A DNA stretch of 64,000 nt from Agrypnia vestita (taxonomy: Eukaryota; Arthropoda; Insecta; Trichoptera; Phryganeidae): NCBI GenBank assembly GCA_016648135.1, contig JADDOH010023117.1:310001-374000 (forward strand), read 5' to 3'. Below the pieces are notes generated by a model. That model searched no databases, was not told the DNA's origin, and saw nothing but the letters and a program-made list of their open reading frames with translations. Position 1 is the stretch's first letter. Every line of letters begins with the position of its first letter. Positions 1 through 11,032 of the stretch are shown here, piece by piece. The translations under genes were made by a program, and so were the position numbers.

Positions 1-283
1 TAAAGAGTTAAGTATGCAGAAAACCACTAATAGTCAACAATTCAACCAGTCAAAGGACTACATCACTGTATAATGTTAGGGCTTATATTTTTTACTATCA
101 AGTCTTCAATTCTATCTACAGTTTATATTTATAAACTACTTAATGTTTAAATTTGTAACATCAAGCGCTGATATACCGAAACAGTACCATTTAACTTTTT
201 TTTTTCAATTGGTTGAGCAACTTTGTAGATTAACATTTAAAAAAAAGATTTTATTATTTGTTTATATCCACTTATCCCAACTA

Positions 284-560
284 CAATAATTTCATTGTCT
301 GTCTGTCTCTCCGTCCATCTGTCTGCCTGTCCCCATAACTTTGTGTAACTTTTTTGAGTTAATTTTTTTTTCGAAAACACAATTTTTCAAAGAATATTTT
401 TTTTTTTTTTTAAATAAAATAAATACATACTTATTCCTTAGGAACCGACATGTGAAAGTACCATCATTTTTGATGGGTTAGAGTTAGTATTTATTAGACA
501 CACCTACATGTATCGGAAAAACCTTTCCATCGTCAGGGTGTTTTATAAATGTCAAAATAT
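284..560 (+). repeat. dispersed repeat, copy 1 (related copy at 62160-62420)
   Basis: This AT-rich repeat starts with a run of GTCTGTCTG-type pyrimidine repeats. It carries the phrase TTAGGAACCGACAT, then AAAGTA and a GGGTTA motif. The same words in the same order and strand occur at 62160-62420. The end AACCTTTCCATCG also appears inverted near 45605. No coding capacity or terminal repeat is visible, so the class is unknown. Confidence 0.6.
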
Positions 561-755
561 CAAAATGAATTATGTCTTTTGTTTTTCTAAATTACTTATT
601 TGTATACAATATACAATACATATGGATCGTGGAGGCTAGCTTTCACAAATTCAATTCTATTTGAAAGTAATATCGCAATAAAGAGGAAAATTACACTTCA
701 CTCAAATGTAATATATCAGATTCTTTTCTGATTTCTCTACGCTTTGAGATATTAT

Positions 756-1025
756 ACAGGATATAACAGAGCTAGTCCACAATACTTTACAGATGGATTC
801 CTGCCTTGATTATGAGTCGAAAATGTTCAAGCAACCATGACCATGAAACAAGCAACCAATCAATAGTTATGGAGATATGCAATATCAATAATTGCATTTT
901 TTTTTCAATATTTCTGACTTAATCTTTGCAAAATGTTGAACTATCATTACAGCATTAACTTATATTGATTATGAAAAATTGACTTGTTTCAATACAAGTC
1001 TAATAAAATGATAAAAACCTTTAAA
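756..1025 (+). mobile_element. palindromic MITE family, partial copy
   Basis: The segment has the words ATGAGTCGAAAATGTTCAAGCA, CAATAGTTATGGAGATATGC and AATAAAATGATAAAAACC in the same order as the palindromic element at 5756-6270 and the copy at 58246-58590. Only about half of the palindrome is present. It begins next to ACAGAGCTAG, which matches the outer end of the 58.5 kb copy. It is non-coding and non-autonomous. Confidence 0.65.
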
Positions 1026-2309
1026 AAATCTATTTTCAATTTCTGCAAATGTTTATGAGTATTTAGTTTGACCTTTTCATATTGTTTTAAAATTTAAAGC
1101 TCATAGTAATTCTTTTAAACAAGACAAACCAGCCATGGCACCAGGATAGTACCAAGAAATTGACATTAGTTTTTGTCGATATATATATTTCGATGGTCTA
1201 TGCATTAAAGCAATATTGGTGGCATATTAATTCTGTAATGAATGCACATGTATATTTTACAGATTTTTTTCCATATCGTTATCATGTAGAAAAAAACTAA
1301 ATTGGAAAGAAAAAGGTTTTCCATAAATGGGAAGATTCAGATTGAAACATGAAGAAATGGATGCAACCAATACATTGGGGGTTAATTTTGGGATTCTAAA
1401 GTGCTTACTACACAAATATTGAGAATGTCTGTGTTCTTAAAAAAACTTATAGCTTTACAAAAGATTAAAACAATACAAAAAGAAAATATACCATTAAACA
1501 TTTTTAGATACATTTCTTCATGATGTGGAAATTCCATAATAGTATTTTGATGAAATTTTGTTTATCCAATTTGAAGTTTTTATTATGCTAAGATATTGAC
1601 ATCTTCCAAAAACATCAATTTGCAGGGATGCTCAATATTTTAATGAATGCATTAGTAATTACGTCCATCAATATTTGATAGGCAGAGCTACTATGCATTA
1701 TGAGACTATAATAATACCTCTTATTGAATATAGTGGCCTAGTGATCATTAAATTGAGTCAAAAACATTAACTTTGATACCTCTGTGTGAGTTTAATAATA
1801 TTTTTATTTTTTACTACTTAAGTTTCGAAAGTAACAGAATATCTCATTGACAGGTGATGAATTAAACTAATACTATTTAAAAGTATTTATTACAGCCCAC
1901 TGCAGTTAAGCAGATATTGCAATAAAGTGAAACACAATTTTTTTCTAATAAGTGGACACAGAAACCTTCAAACATTTTTGGACCATCATTTATGAAGTGT
2001 GCAATATCACCATAAAAAACAATTCAAATGATGAATTTTTGAAATGCTATATCATGTGACCTGTAGTGCCTTAAGATAATGCTGTCCTTTGATATGGTGA
2101 CCATTTATAAGAAGTAATTATTGAATGAAGGCTGAAAGAGATAGTGGAGATATCAAGGCAAGCTCCGAAAATAACAAACAGAAGAGAACCATATTATCAA
2201 AGCACTGTAAAGCATCGTAAAGGGAGGTATGCATGTACACTATTTTGTAGTTACTCTGATGAACCCATTTAAAAGTTCATTAAAACAATTTTGTAAAACC
2301 AATGAAAGT
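1026..2309. other. AT-rich intergenic DNA, nothing recognised
   Basis: Both strands show only short chance reading frames and poly-A/T runs. I see no splice-bordered coding segment, RNA gene or paired terminal repeats. Confidence 0.5.
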
Positions 2310-2911
2310 TTAACCGGTCGGGTGCCAGAGCGCAGATCTGCGCTCCCTAGACTCGTATGCAAATTCGGCCTATTTTACCTACGTTTATGGGTTTTTAAAA
2401 CATTTATCATTGGTTATATCTCAAGTTTTTGAATAAATGAACGAGTTCTATTTGTCAAGTAACCTCATTTGCTGCGCAAACTGGACAAAAAATCATTCCA
2501 AATGTCATTTTCGAACTGCGCATTAATTGTGTTATTTATCTGTTAAAAAAAGTGTTATTTTTAAATAAAAATGTGTAAAAATTAAGTATTTTTATATTCT
2601 TTGATATATTTAGAGTGAAAATATTGAAATGCAATATCTTTAATGTTATTGCTTTCATGATTTAATTATATAAATATGTGTACACCTTCTGACAGTAAAT
2701 TTCGTTACTTATTTTCATAATTAATGAATAAGTCATTATTGTACAAGTAAGTAATTATATTAATATATGAGTAATTATTGAAGTCTGTATATTGAGAAAC
2801 CAGAAACTGCAACTTCTTCGCGATTATTGTTGATTTTTACACGAATATAACCATCACAAAAAAGTGTCTAAAAAACAGCAATGTAAAATTGCGCAGCATC
2901 CGACCGGTTAA
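2310..2911. mobile_element. piggyBac-like non-autonomous element with TTAA target duplication
   Basis: Both ends carry TTAA followed by the inverted repeat CCGGTCGG(G/A)TGC, at 2310-2325 and, in reverse complement, 2897-2911. TTAA duplication is the hallmark of piggyBac-superfamily insertion. The interior, about 600 bp, is AT-rich and has no transposase-like frame, so this would be a cross-mobilised MITE. Superfamily assignment rests on the TTAA and the TIR pair only. Confidence 0.7.
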
Positions 2912-3734
2912 TGTGTGAGACTATTGTAGTGCCATAAAAATTATCATAAATAAATAATTCTGAGACTGTTAAAGTCCTATAATTATTATATTATTATAGT
3001 ATTATAAAAAAATATGTGTAGAAATATAAAAGCGGAAACGTTTAATATATAATTTATTAATAATTGTATTTGGTAAATATATGGTAATTATTTTAAGGGT
3101 CATGCCTAGTCAGAGTTCTGAAAAAAGCTTTTATTTAGTTTCTAAAAGTACTTATTACCTTTCGAGAATATTCTTTGAAAATTTTAAGTCAATACAACAA
3201 ATATTAATGGAGTTCCAAGAAGTAAATAAATTAAGTAAATTTTATTGCAGTGTAAACAACGCTTTAAATTTTAAACAAGTTTTTCTCAAAATCATATTTT
3301 CCAGATCTGTGACCAAAATATCTTGAAAAATTATCTGGTTGTTTTTTCGAATTTTATGAGTATTTTGTACATCAAACACAATAGTACTTGAGGAATGATT
3401 TTTTAATTCAATGAAAATGAGTCATTTTTAGCACAAAATCAAAATTTTCGCTTTGAAACTTTGTGATTTTTTATAAAATGTATATTTTTTGAAATCCTTC
3501 ATCCAAGGACTCATGTATATGATATGTAATAATAACCCATGTCGTTTTCTTTTTATCGGCAGTCTGGGACAGTGGCAGTATACTGGGGGCGTGCAGTGGG
3601 AATATTGAAGCATGACTTTTGCATAACCAGCATTTGCAAAAGCATGTATTTTGAAAACAAAATCGAAATGAAACATATATCTCGTAATATACCTATCACA
3701 ATTATTGTTATCATATATATATTTTAATATAATG
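2912..3734. other. AT-rich intergenic DNA, nothing recognised
   Basis: The short frames here lack start context, splice sites or family resemblance. Nothing beyond homopolymer-rich DNA is visible. Confidence 0.5.
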
Positions 3735-3925
3735 TAATCGGCCGTATTCTGAAAATAGCAATATCGCTATTTCTGTATCTTGACAGTTATTGTATAACAT
3801 TGTAGTGCTGTCAATGTTGACGTTTTAAGTTTTACACGTTTGAAATTAATGAATTCAATCAGAATCAGAAAGCACTAAAACGTAAACAAACATTAAACTA
3901 TTCACAATTTGTGAATAACTTAAAG
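3735..3925 (+). repeat. dispersed repeat sharing GCCGTATTCTGA head with 59413-59600
   Basis: It opens with GCCGTATTCTGAAAATAGCA and continues through TTTGAAATTA, GAATTCA and an AATTTGTGAATAACTT motif. The same string of motifs occurs at 59413-59600. Parts of the tail (ACGTAAACAAACATTAA) reappear there in reverse complement, so the family is partly palindromic. It is non-coding. Confidence 0.6.
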
Positions 3926-4849
3926 CCCAAGCTTAAACAGCAGGTATATGATGTTGCACTATACGGGCAGAAAGATAAAATGTTTTTTTATTTAAATAGA
4001 CATTTTTACTTTTTATTCTCGGTGATTTCATGATTATACTGGTCCAGCATGTAATATTTTTAAAATAAAATTTCTATTGTTTCTGTGTTAATTAAATTAA
4101 CTAATAACAAGAAAGGAAGCTTAATATATTGTATAAAAGACTAGCTATTTGTTTGTGTACAAGTTGTGACCTAAATATTTACTCATATTAATGCAATGAA
4201 GTATAAACTTTCAGTTCTTATTTACAAATTATATCAAGATTTCGATTTGAGGCTACTAAGATGACAAATAATAACCCATAAAACTCAAGTATCAATACAG
4301 TACATACTATCATTATACAGCTCAACCTTTTGAATAAGAAAAAGTATTTCATGGCATTGACACACAAAGTAACATTTGTCCATGATTTTGAAACATGACA
4401 GCGATTATTGTATGACCGTACCTACTAATATTAATTAGCAAGCGGCGCCGCAGACGGAAAACTAAAGTACGTAAAAATATTTAAACAATAATTAAAATAA
4501 ACAAATCCAGAAAAATAATTATGAGTTTCATTTATCAAGCATCCAGAAAGACCGGTTTATAACTGAAATTTGAGAATGAGTCACCGGCAAACCATTAGAA
4601 AAAATAAAATATTGTAATAAAAATTTCAATGACGAAACATTTTGCTACGTAAATATCAACAACGATAGCATTTCAATGTTTGTTTCAGTAAGGCTATTTA
4701 GGCGACAGGTCGAGTAAAATCATTGAGGTAATCTTAAAAGTAGGGAACATTTTATTAAAGCCGAGAAATAACATTTTTTGTTTTCCTATGACAGCTGTCA
4801 GCAGGTGACAAATGTTGTAGATATAGCAATAGAAAAGTTGATGACTTAC
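3926..4849. other. intergenic or intronic DNA downstream of the secreted-protein exon
   Basis: If the - strand exon at 4850-5051 is real, this stretch is its first intron. I searched for a following - strand exon and found no frame with a convincing acceptor. The sequence is AT-rich, with one short GC-rich patch near 4440. Confidence 0.4.
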
Positions 4850-5051
4850 TAAAGTCGTGCGATGCGGCATGAGAGACTGCATCGCTTAGCAAAGAGTATG
4901 AACTCCTGGTGGTACTAATCCCAGTGGTGGATTGCCGCTGGATTCTTCTGGGTCCATCTCCGCGGCTGTCCTCGACCTTATTCACTTCATTATCACACTT
5001 ACAAATATGGATCACGAGAAGACACCAATATAAAACACCCTTAATGCGCAT
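4850..5051 (-). CDS. first coding exon of a secreted protein of unknown function (partial)
   Basis: The frame starts at ATG 5051-5049 and reads MRIKGVLYWCLLVIHICKC, a short basic N-terminus followed by a hydrophobic stretch, which is a typical signal peptide. The mature part is polar and serine/threonine-rich, with a dibasic RR near residue 36, and ends near SHAASHDF. A good donor (A|GTAAGT) closes the exon at 4850 with one base left over, so more exons must follow at lower coordinates or outside the window. GC content is well above the surroundings, and a TATA box lies about 100 bp upstream. The family is not recognised. The dibasic site could be a processing site, but that is inference. Confidence 0.6.
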
Positions 5052-5152
5052 TGTAAATATCACTTAACACTAATCACGTAATATAAAATCACAAAAAACA
5101 CAGTTAACGCAACTAAAACACATTATTCGATTTTCCTCGTTTTAACGCCACA

Positions 5153-5159
5153 TTATATA
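5153..5159 (-). promoter_or_regulatory. TATA box of the secreted-protein gene
   Basis: On the - strand the sequence CTATATAATG lies about 100 bp 5' of the ATG at 5051. Transcription would start near 5125, giving a 5' leader of roughly 75 nt. This fits a tissue- or stage-regulated insect gene with a TATA promoter. Confidence 0.5.
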
Positions 5160-5755
5160 GCCGTACGCGAAAATTCACGGGACAATTTTTATCACAGCTA
5201 GAAAAATCTCACTTCAAGGTTGTCGCGCTGCCTGTTCCGTCTTCCGTCCCACTCTGTGGGTGCCGTTCGTGGATCGCTTGCCAAGCTTGGCCAAGTCAAT
5301 TCGATGCCGATCATACGATGTTCGTGAAAAAGAGCAGATGCATTACATTTGTTATCTCTTTCGCACTTACTGCGCAGCCTACGCCGCGAAAATGATGTGA
5401 GTTTGAAATAATAATAAATGCAAATACTTTTATTGGCGAGAAAAGAGTACACATCAAAACGGTAGTTAAATTTCTTTAATGTTTATTTAAAAGATGTTAA
5501 TTTTTTGGTGCGTTCATATTACTAAAACTTGTTAAAAAGCGATAAGTGATTAAATAATAATTATAAAGGCAATATGAACAAAGCTTAGTCAAGAAATGAA
5601 AATTCTGTCGTAACTAAACTGGTAAATTATTTTTTTAACTAATGGACACAAGATTTATATATTTTTAAATGGCATGATACATACATTTATTTTATGCACT
5701 GTTACTCAGAATCGACTTCAGAACTTTATTCCAAACACAACTTTATATCGTCGCT
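5160..5755. other. promoter-proximal upstream DNA of the secreted-protein gene
   Basis: The part at 5210-5400 is GC-richer than its surroundings, but I see no convincing coding frame or known operator. The rest is AT-rich without repeats that I can match. Confidence 0.4.
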
Positions 5756-6270
5756 GTATATACAGGGTTATTTGAAAAACATTAATAACCTCGCAGGAAT
5801 ATGTACCTGCTTTAATTATGAGTCGAAAATATTCAAGCAGCCATGACCTAATATCAATAGTTATAGAGATATGCGACATTTAAATTTGCATTTTTTTAAA
5901 ATATATCTGACTTTTTTTAAACTTTGAACTACCATTACAATAACTTATATAGAATATGGAAAATTCATTCCCATTAATATAAGTCAAATAAAGTAATAAA
6001 AACATTCCAATTCCAATGGGAATTTATGCATGGTTTTTATTCTATTTAACTTGTATTGAAATGAATGAAATTTTCGTAATCGAAATAAGTTATTGTAATG
6101 ATAGTTAAAAGTTTTGTAATAAAATAAGTCAGAAATATTGAAAAAATGCAAACTTTGATATTGCATAACTCCATAACTATTGATATTAGGTCATGGCTGC
6201 TTGAACATTTTCGACTCATAATTAAAGCAGGTATATAGTATGTATTAATGTTTTCCAAATAACCCTGTAC
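5756..6270. mobile_element. palindromic (foldback) MITE, full copy
   Basis: The left end TACAGGGTTATTTG at about 5760 is matched by CAAATAACCCTGTA at about 6257-6270. The two halves are imperfect inverted copies: ATGAGTCGAAAATATTCAAG at the left against the complement of CTTGAACATTTTCGACTCAT at the right, and likewise the AATATCAATAGTTAT block. Partial relatives occur at 756-1025, 58246-58590 and 63840-63920. No transposase is encoded. Confidence 0.75.
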
Positions 6271-6719
6271 AATTAATACTATGTGAAGTTTTAGTACATG
6301 CTGAGATAAACGAATAAAACTGTTTTAAAAAATAATTGCACAGACTAAATTTATAAAAAATATCTTCAATAATTACTAGGCAGACTTTCCAGATGAACGA
6401 CAATATTTTTTAGTATATCTCCATTATTTATATGAAAAATTGACAAATTGATTCGTTCATCTCAGAATGTACTAAACGGCACATAGGATTTATTATATAT
6501 GTATACAGCGATGATATAACCAGCAAAATTTCATTTCAATCGGCTGTGCAGATAGTGGTAAGCAATACATTAGGAACCGGTCAACTAATTTGGATTACAG
6601 CGTATATACAAACATATTAAACATATTAATAATTCCCACCATGGTATGTACTTTACATAATTTATTCTATTTTAAAAATATTGAGAGGAATTGTAAAAGA
6701 ATTAAACAATTTATAACTT
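6271..6719. other. AT-rich intergenic DNA, nothing recognised
   Basis: No coding frame, RNA gene or paired repeat is apparent between the foldback element and the GC-rich repeat at 6720. Confidence 0.5.
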
Positions 6720-7025
6720 ACTAGCTGTGCCCGCGCGGCTTCGCACGCGTAGATTTTTAGTACACTGTTTAGATCGTCATAGAACTTTCGCGAACCTTCT
6801 AGAACATTCTCCTTCCAGAACTTTCAAGAAATTTATCGAATATACAGGAACCTTCTAGACACACCGACACATTCCGCCACTCAGTATAGAACCTTATAGA
6901 ACTTTCGGGAATTTTCTAGAACCTTCTCCTTCCAGAACTTTCTAGAGCAGTTCTTTCCGGAATCTTCTAGACTCACCGACACAGTCGGCCTCCTCGGCCA
7001 CCCTCACCAAACTCGCACTAAACGT
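6720..7025 (+). repeat. interspersed repeat beginning ACTAGCTGTGCCCGCG
   Basis: The head (TAGCTGTGCCCGCG, GGCTTCGCACGCG) resembles a motif that recurs in lepidopteran interspersed repeats. This is from memory, not a search. It is followed by roughly 200 bp built from GAACTTTC/GAACCTTCTAGA words, arranged as two similar blocks separated by a CACCGACACA spacer. The block structure explains why arrays of GAA/TTC half-sites occur here. Confidence 0.6.
6782..6942. promoter_or_regulatory. arrays of heat-shock element (HSE) half-sites
   Basis: HSF binds alternating GAA and TTC units every five bases. Here GAA or TTC begins at 6782, 6787, 6792, 6797, 6802 and 6807, six uninterrupted units in register. 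Four more follow at 6813, 6818, 6823 and 6828. A second array runs 6899, 6904, 6909, 6914, 6919 and 6924, followed by 6930, 6935 and 6940. Three units suffice for a canonical HSE. The match is read directly from the sequence. Heat inducibility of any neighbouring gene is unproven. Confidence 0.6.
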
Positions 7026-7228
7026 ACAGTAATGAATAGATATTTTCATTTTAAAAAACACATCCAGTGTCTCAATACTTGATTTTATTACAAATATTCA
7101 GCAACAAACGGTTAGGCGAGAGATTCCAATTATTGTAACAAGCGGTTCGGTCGAAACGGTGAATCATTCAATTTTTGTGTCGTGCAGGAACTTTATTGTT
7201 CGATTTTTTACACAGCTGTGGAAACACT

Positions 7229-7534
7229 TGTAGCGGTACCTGTTCAACCCTGTGCCATGTACCTATCGCCCGACCCAGAGTTTTGTTTATATTAACATAA
7301 TAAAAATCTCCGCGATATAAACAAAAGGGTCGAGCCAGGGACTTGGCGACACCACACCAGTCGGGCTTCTGCCGTAAGATCGGGCAGACTTCCGCGCGTC
7401 ATCTATTTCTTTGTTCGTCATTACATAAAATATTACTATGTACACTTTAACTTGCTTCAGGGGCCTATCTCCGGTAAGAAATAAACAGTAACTGCATATC
7501 GCTCTTTCATTCCATCGACCACGAACATTCACAA
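7229..7534 (+). repeat. 5' LTR of the TRIM-like element
   Basis: It starts TGTAGCGG and ends ACAA immediately before TAGTGGTGACCCC. Contained AATAAA-like and TATA-like words could serve transcription. It is collinear with 8411-8716, with scattered substitutions around 7365-7400 and 7478-7534. Confidence 0.8.
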
Positions 7535-7808
7535 TAGTGGTGACCCCGACGTGATACAGTTTATTTTCGATTTGGGAAACCGACAGATGAAAGACGCGAT
7601 CTCAAGTGAACAGTGATGTGACAAAGGACACGGGCGGAAGCAGCAAAACAGGGGCCAATTGCACAACCAAATGTTATGCCTGGCCGTTCATCAACCGACT
7701 CATCCAGCGCCGACTCACTGTGCGCTCACAATGGCGAGCACCGGCATCTCCAGCATCTTCAACTACAAGACTACGGATGTCGGACATTCGTCACCAACAA
7801 CACCAGCA

Positions 7809-8299
7809 ACGCCGACTCACTGAGCGTTGGCAAGTCAACAAGCGCCGACTCACCGCGCGCTCACACTTGCGAGCACCGACATACCATGCGTCCTCGACTC
7901 ACCGGACGGCGGTTGTCGGGCGCTCGTAACCAGCGACCAGCGCCGACTCACCGTGCGCCAACAACGCCGACTCACTGCGCGTTCGCAGCAACCTGTGCCG
8001 ATTCATCATGTACCTGCAACCCGTGCCGACTCACCGTGCACCAGCAACCCATGCCGACCCACCATGCACCAACAACCCGCGCCGATTCACAGAGCACCAA
8101 CCATCAACGCAGGGGTGCCCAGGGGGATACAAGCCGCCCACGCTTCTCCGCCTGCATTCAATCATCACCACCACCAGCAACGCCGACTCACTGAGCGTTA
8201 CCAACTCAACCAGCGCCGACTCACCGCGCGCTCTCACCTGCGAGCATCGGCATACCATGCGTCCACGACTCACCGGACGGCGGTTGTCGAGCGCTCGCA
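7809..8299 (+). repeat. internal direct repeats of the TRIM-like element
   Basis: A block of about 118 bp at 7809-7926 (GCCGACTCACTGAGCGTT through CGGCGGTTGTCG and GCGCTCG) is repeated at 8179-8299. The DNA between consists of degenerate copies of CGCCGACTCACCGTGCGCC. Several frames are open across it because of the repeat period and GC content, but none resembles a Gag protein that I know. Confidence 0.7.
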
Positions 8300-8410
8300 A
8301 CAAGCAACAGCCAACAATAATCTAGAACATCGCGGAGCACCGAACAACCAGCATCGCAGCATTCCTCGCACCCACTCCACCCATCGAGGAAGCTGCTGGA
8401 AGGGGAGTGC

Positions 8411-8716
8411 TGTAGCGGTACCTGTTCAACCCTGTGCCATGTACCTATCGCCCGACCCAGAGTTTTGTTTATATTAACATAATAAAAATCTCCGCGATAT
8501 AAACAAAAGGGTCGAGCCAGGGACTTGGCGACACCACACCAGTCGGGCCACTGCCGTAACACCAGGCAGATCTCCGCGCGTCATCTATTTCTTTGTTCGT
8601 CATTACATAAAATATTACTTGTACACTTAACTTGCTTCCGGGGCCTATCTCCGGGAAGAATTAAACCGTAACAACAGATCGCTCTTTCATTCCATCGCTC
8701 TACGAACCTTCCCTAA
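8411..8716 (+). repeat. 3' LTR of the TRIM-like element
   Basis: It is the second 306-bp copy, starting TGTAGCGG right after the purine run and ending CCCTAA before the target duplication ACACT. Confidence 0.8.
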
Positions 8717-8721
8717 ACACT

Positions 8722-9835
8722 AGTTAATCAAAATGATAAATTAATAGAAATGATTGATAATAATTAAAAAATTCACTAATTAAGTGGTCATTTTATTGTC
8801 ATAAATCAGTGTACAAAAATACATTGTTTACATATTGGATATAATTTATTTATATAAGAGATAGTAATATTATGTTTTTATATTCATATTTGTGTAAAAG
8901 AGGTAATATTAATAAGGCCATTTTATTCTCACATTAAATAAATTCCAATGTTTCATTGTATTTATATACTTAGTATCGTAGCATTGTCAAAAAAACCTAT
9001 TTGCACTTTTATATAAATTCTATACTGTGTGTCTTCCGATTAGTAAAAAGATTCGTTTTGTTTTTATTTTAAAACAAATCATCTCTTTTTTCTTTTACTA
9101 TGTGTTCCGGATTATCTCCTCATACTAATGTTCGTTGGTTTGGCCTTTTGTATTTTGCGGAGAAGGATCTGTAATCAAAGAAATATAATATTTAAATCTG
9201 CATCACACATTGTAATAAAGATTTCAACGTTTATGTATTATGATGTTGAAATAATTAAAATATCGATATAAATTATCTGTAAAAAAAATATGTAATTTAT
9301 CATTGACTCGTTATTTTTTTAATACGGGTAGAGATTTTAATTTAAATAACTTAAATAAATAACAGAGGCTTCGTCCTCATCCGACTCATTCCTTATATTT
9401 AACCTAATTTAGCTCCATGTTCCATTTATCACCAAATTTCGCTTCATTTAGATTTATTTCACCTAATAAATTGAACATACAATTATGGTATTATTGTATT
9501 TAAATTTGAAAAACCTACCAAACATTACTTTCTTCACACATTTTTTAAAATCAATTTACAATAATAATTTATTATTGGTGTCATTTAATATCCATGACAT
9601 AGTTTAACAATTTAAAACGAATCTCGAAATTAGGGCATCCACGTAATTTTCATAGAAGAGGGACAAAAGTGGCCAGAGGCGGAACTAAGTGATTTATCGC
9701 CCTCTAATATTAATAACTAAATGCGTGCACATTATCACTCAAAAATATCAAATAAAAGTCCACCCTTTTAGAGATTACAAGAGATCATTGAATAGGCTAG
9801 AAAAAAGCACTAAATTTCTCTATGAATACCTAGCA
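8722..9835. other. AT-rich intergenic DNA, nothing recognised
   Basis: There are only short chance frames. The final exon of the - strand CFAP97-like gene could lie in this region, but I could not identify it. Confidence 0.4.
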
Positions 9836-9875
9836 TGCAAATGGAATCATTGAGAATTCAATGATTCCATTTGCA
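9836..9875. repeat. perfect short hairpin
   Basis: TGCAAATGGAATCATTGA is followed by the 4-nt loop GAAT and then its exact reverse complement (18 + 4 + 18). It may be the centre of an old foldback element. No function is evident. Confidence 0.7.
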
Positions 9876-10818
9876 CGTTGTTCAAAGCCATAATGTTTAA
9901 CGATGCATTTTATTAATTTCACCGTTTAATTTTTAAATATCTTCGAGTTTTAAAATGTGCACACATGTGGTCATTAATCGTTTCGTAAACCAGTTATTCT
10001 GAACACTAATTTGTCAAAGATCAATTTTTATTTTTGCATTAAAGTCCAGTTCTGCGCTCCATCTGGACTGCGCCCGGGTCTACCGCACCTCTCGCCCACA
10101 CGATCGCATCCGTCTTTGCACACAGAATGCTATTCTTGAAACTTTTTAAATATTATTATAAAAACTAAACCAACCAACCAATGTTTCGTATAGGAGTCCG
10201 AAAAATGAACCTATCCTGAAAAAATGTCCTGAACAAGAACTCTTTGAATTTGAAACGTTACGCTCTATTCGACTGTTTTCTTACATTAGACATTATATCT
10301 GTATTCCTTTATGTATAATTCCTATTAATTTCGCATCACTACAAGACATTAGTAACGGTTCCATAATAGAGTCCACCGTTATCTAAAACTTGCCAGAGTC
10401 GGCGCGCACAAATGGATAAAGTATTCAATGTTTTGAACGGAAATACTATTTTTATTTGACACGAAACTCCTAATAATATATCTAATATCTAAAAACTATA
10501 ATAATAATAAATCTGTCATATTAAATCTATTTACATCATTAGCGGCGAGAGATAATTATGAGGGCCGTTTTAACAGTAGGTACTGTAGGCAAAAAGGCCC
10601 TGGGAAAAGCACTGCACTAGGGCTCCACTATCCCAAAGGGATTGATGCTATGCCAAGAAATGTCTCATGAACAATATAGTAAAGTACAGCCCCCAGAAAG
10701 AGAAGCACCTGGATAGTGCCCTGATAACGACGGAAAGAGGACGGAGATAAAAATCTTTAGTAACTCTTGACACAATGCTTTACAGTTTAGTTTTTTTAAT
10801 CACTTAACCAGTGCTTAC
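9876..10818. other. intergenic DNA or 3' intron of the CFAP97-like gene
   Basis: A GC-richer patch at 10040-10110 and another at 10560-10750 are visible, but neither gives a frame with splice sites. The donor at 10818 shows that the - strand gene continues into this region or beyond it. Confidence 0.4.
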
Positions 10819-11032
10819 CAAATTTTCATATTGTATCTTGTCCTGAGCTCTTTTTGTCATAATCGACGCATTGGAGGTTCGAGACGTTTGCGGCAGGTTT
10901 GGCGTGCCACTCCTAGAACTGCGGCTCCTCAGGATTTTCCTCAGCAGAATGCTATTCTCCCTTTCAATCTCCATCGAACGTTCGTTAGAAAATGACATAT
11001 TGATTTTACGCTGCTTCTTCATCGTGGAACCA
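10819..11032 (-). CDS. CFAP97: CFAP97-like gene, second coding exon with the homology domain
   Basis: The acceptor TTTTTAG precedes 11032. The exon encodes SGSTMKKQRKINMSFSNE through the IEREN motif to QYENL. Donor GTAAGC follows at 10818, so the apparent stop four codons later is intronic. Confidence 0.8.

Larger units (their letters stand above)
7229..8716 (+). mobile_element. small non-autonomous LTR retrotransposon (TRIM-like), structurally complete
   Basis: Two 306-bp direct repeats (7229-7534 and 8411-8716) both start TGTAGCGGTACCTG. The flanks are the 5-bp duplication ACACT (7224-7228 and 8717-8721). Just inside the left LTR is TGGTGACCCCGACGTG, a primer-binding-site-like sequence also seen beside the LTR at 42421. 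Just before the right LTR is a purine run (GGAAGGGGAG), the likely polypurine tract. The internal 876 bp has no protease, reverse transcriptase or integrase, so it needs an autonomous partner. The LTRs differ at a modest number of positions, so the insertion is not recent. Confidence 0.85.

Noticed and set aside
7606..8477. Several overlapping long open frames in the GC-rich segment (both strands)
   Set aside because: They arise from the repeated GCCGACTCACCG units inside the TRIM-like element. All frames are open in parts, and none resembles Gag or another protein.
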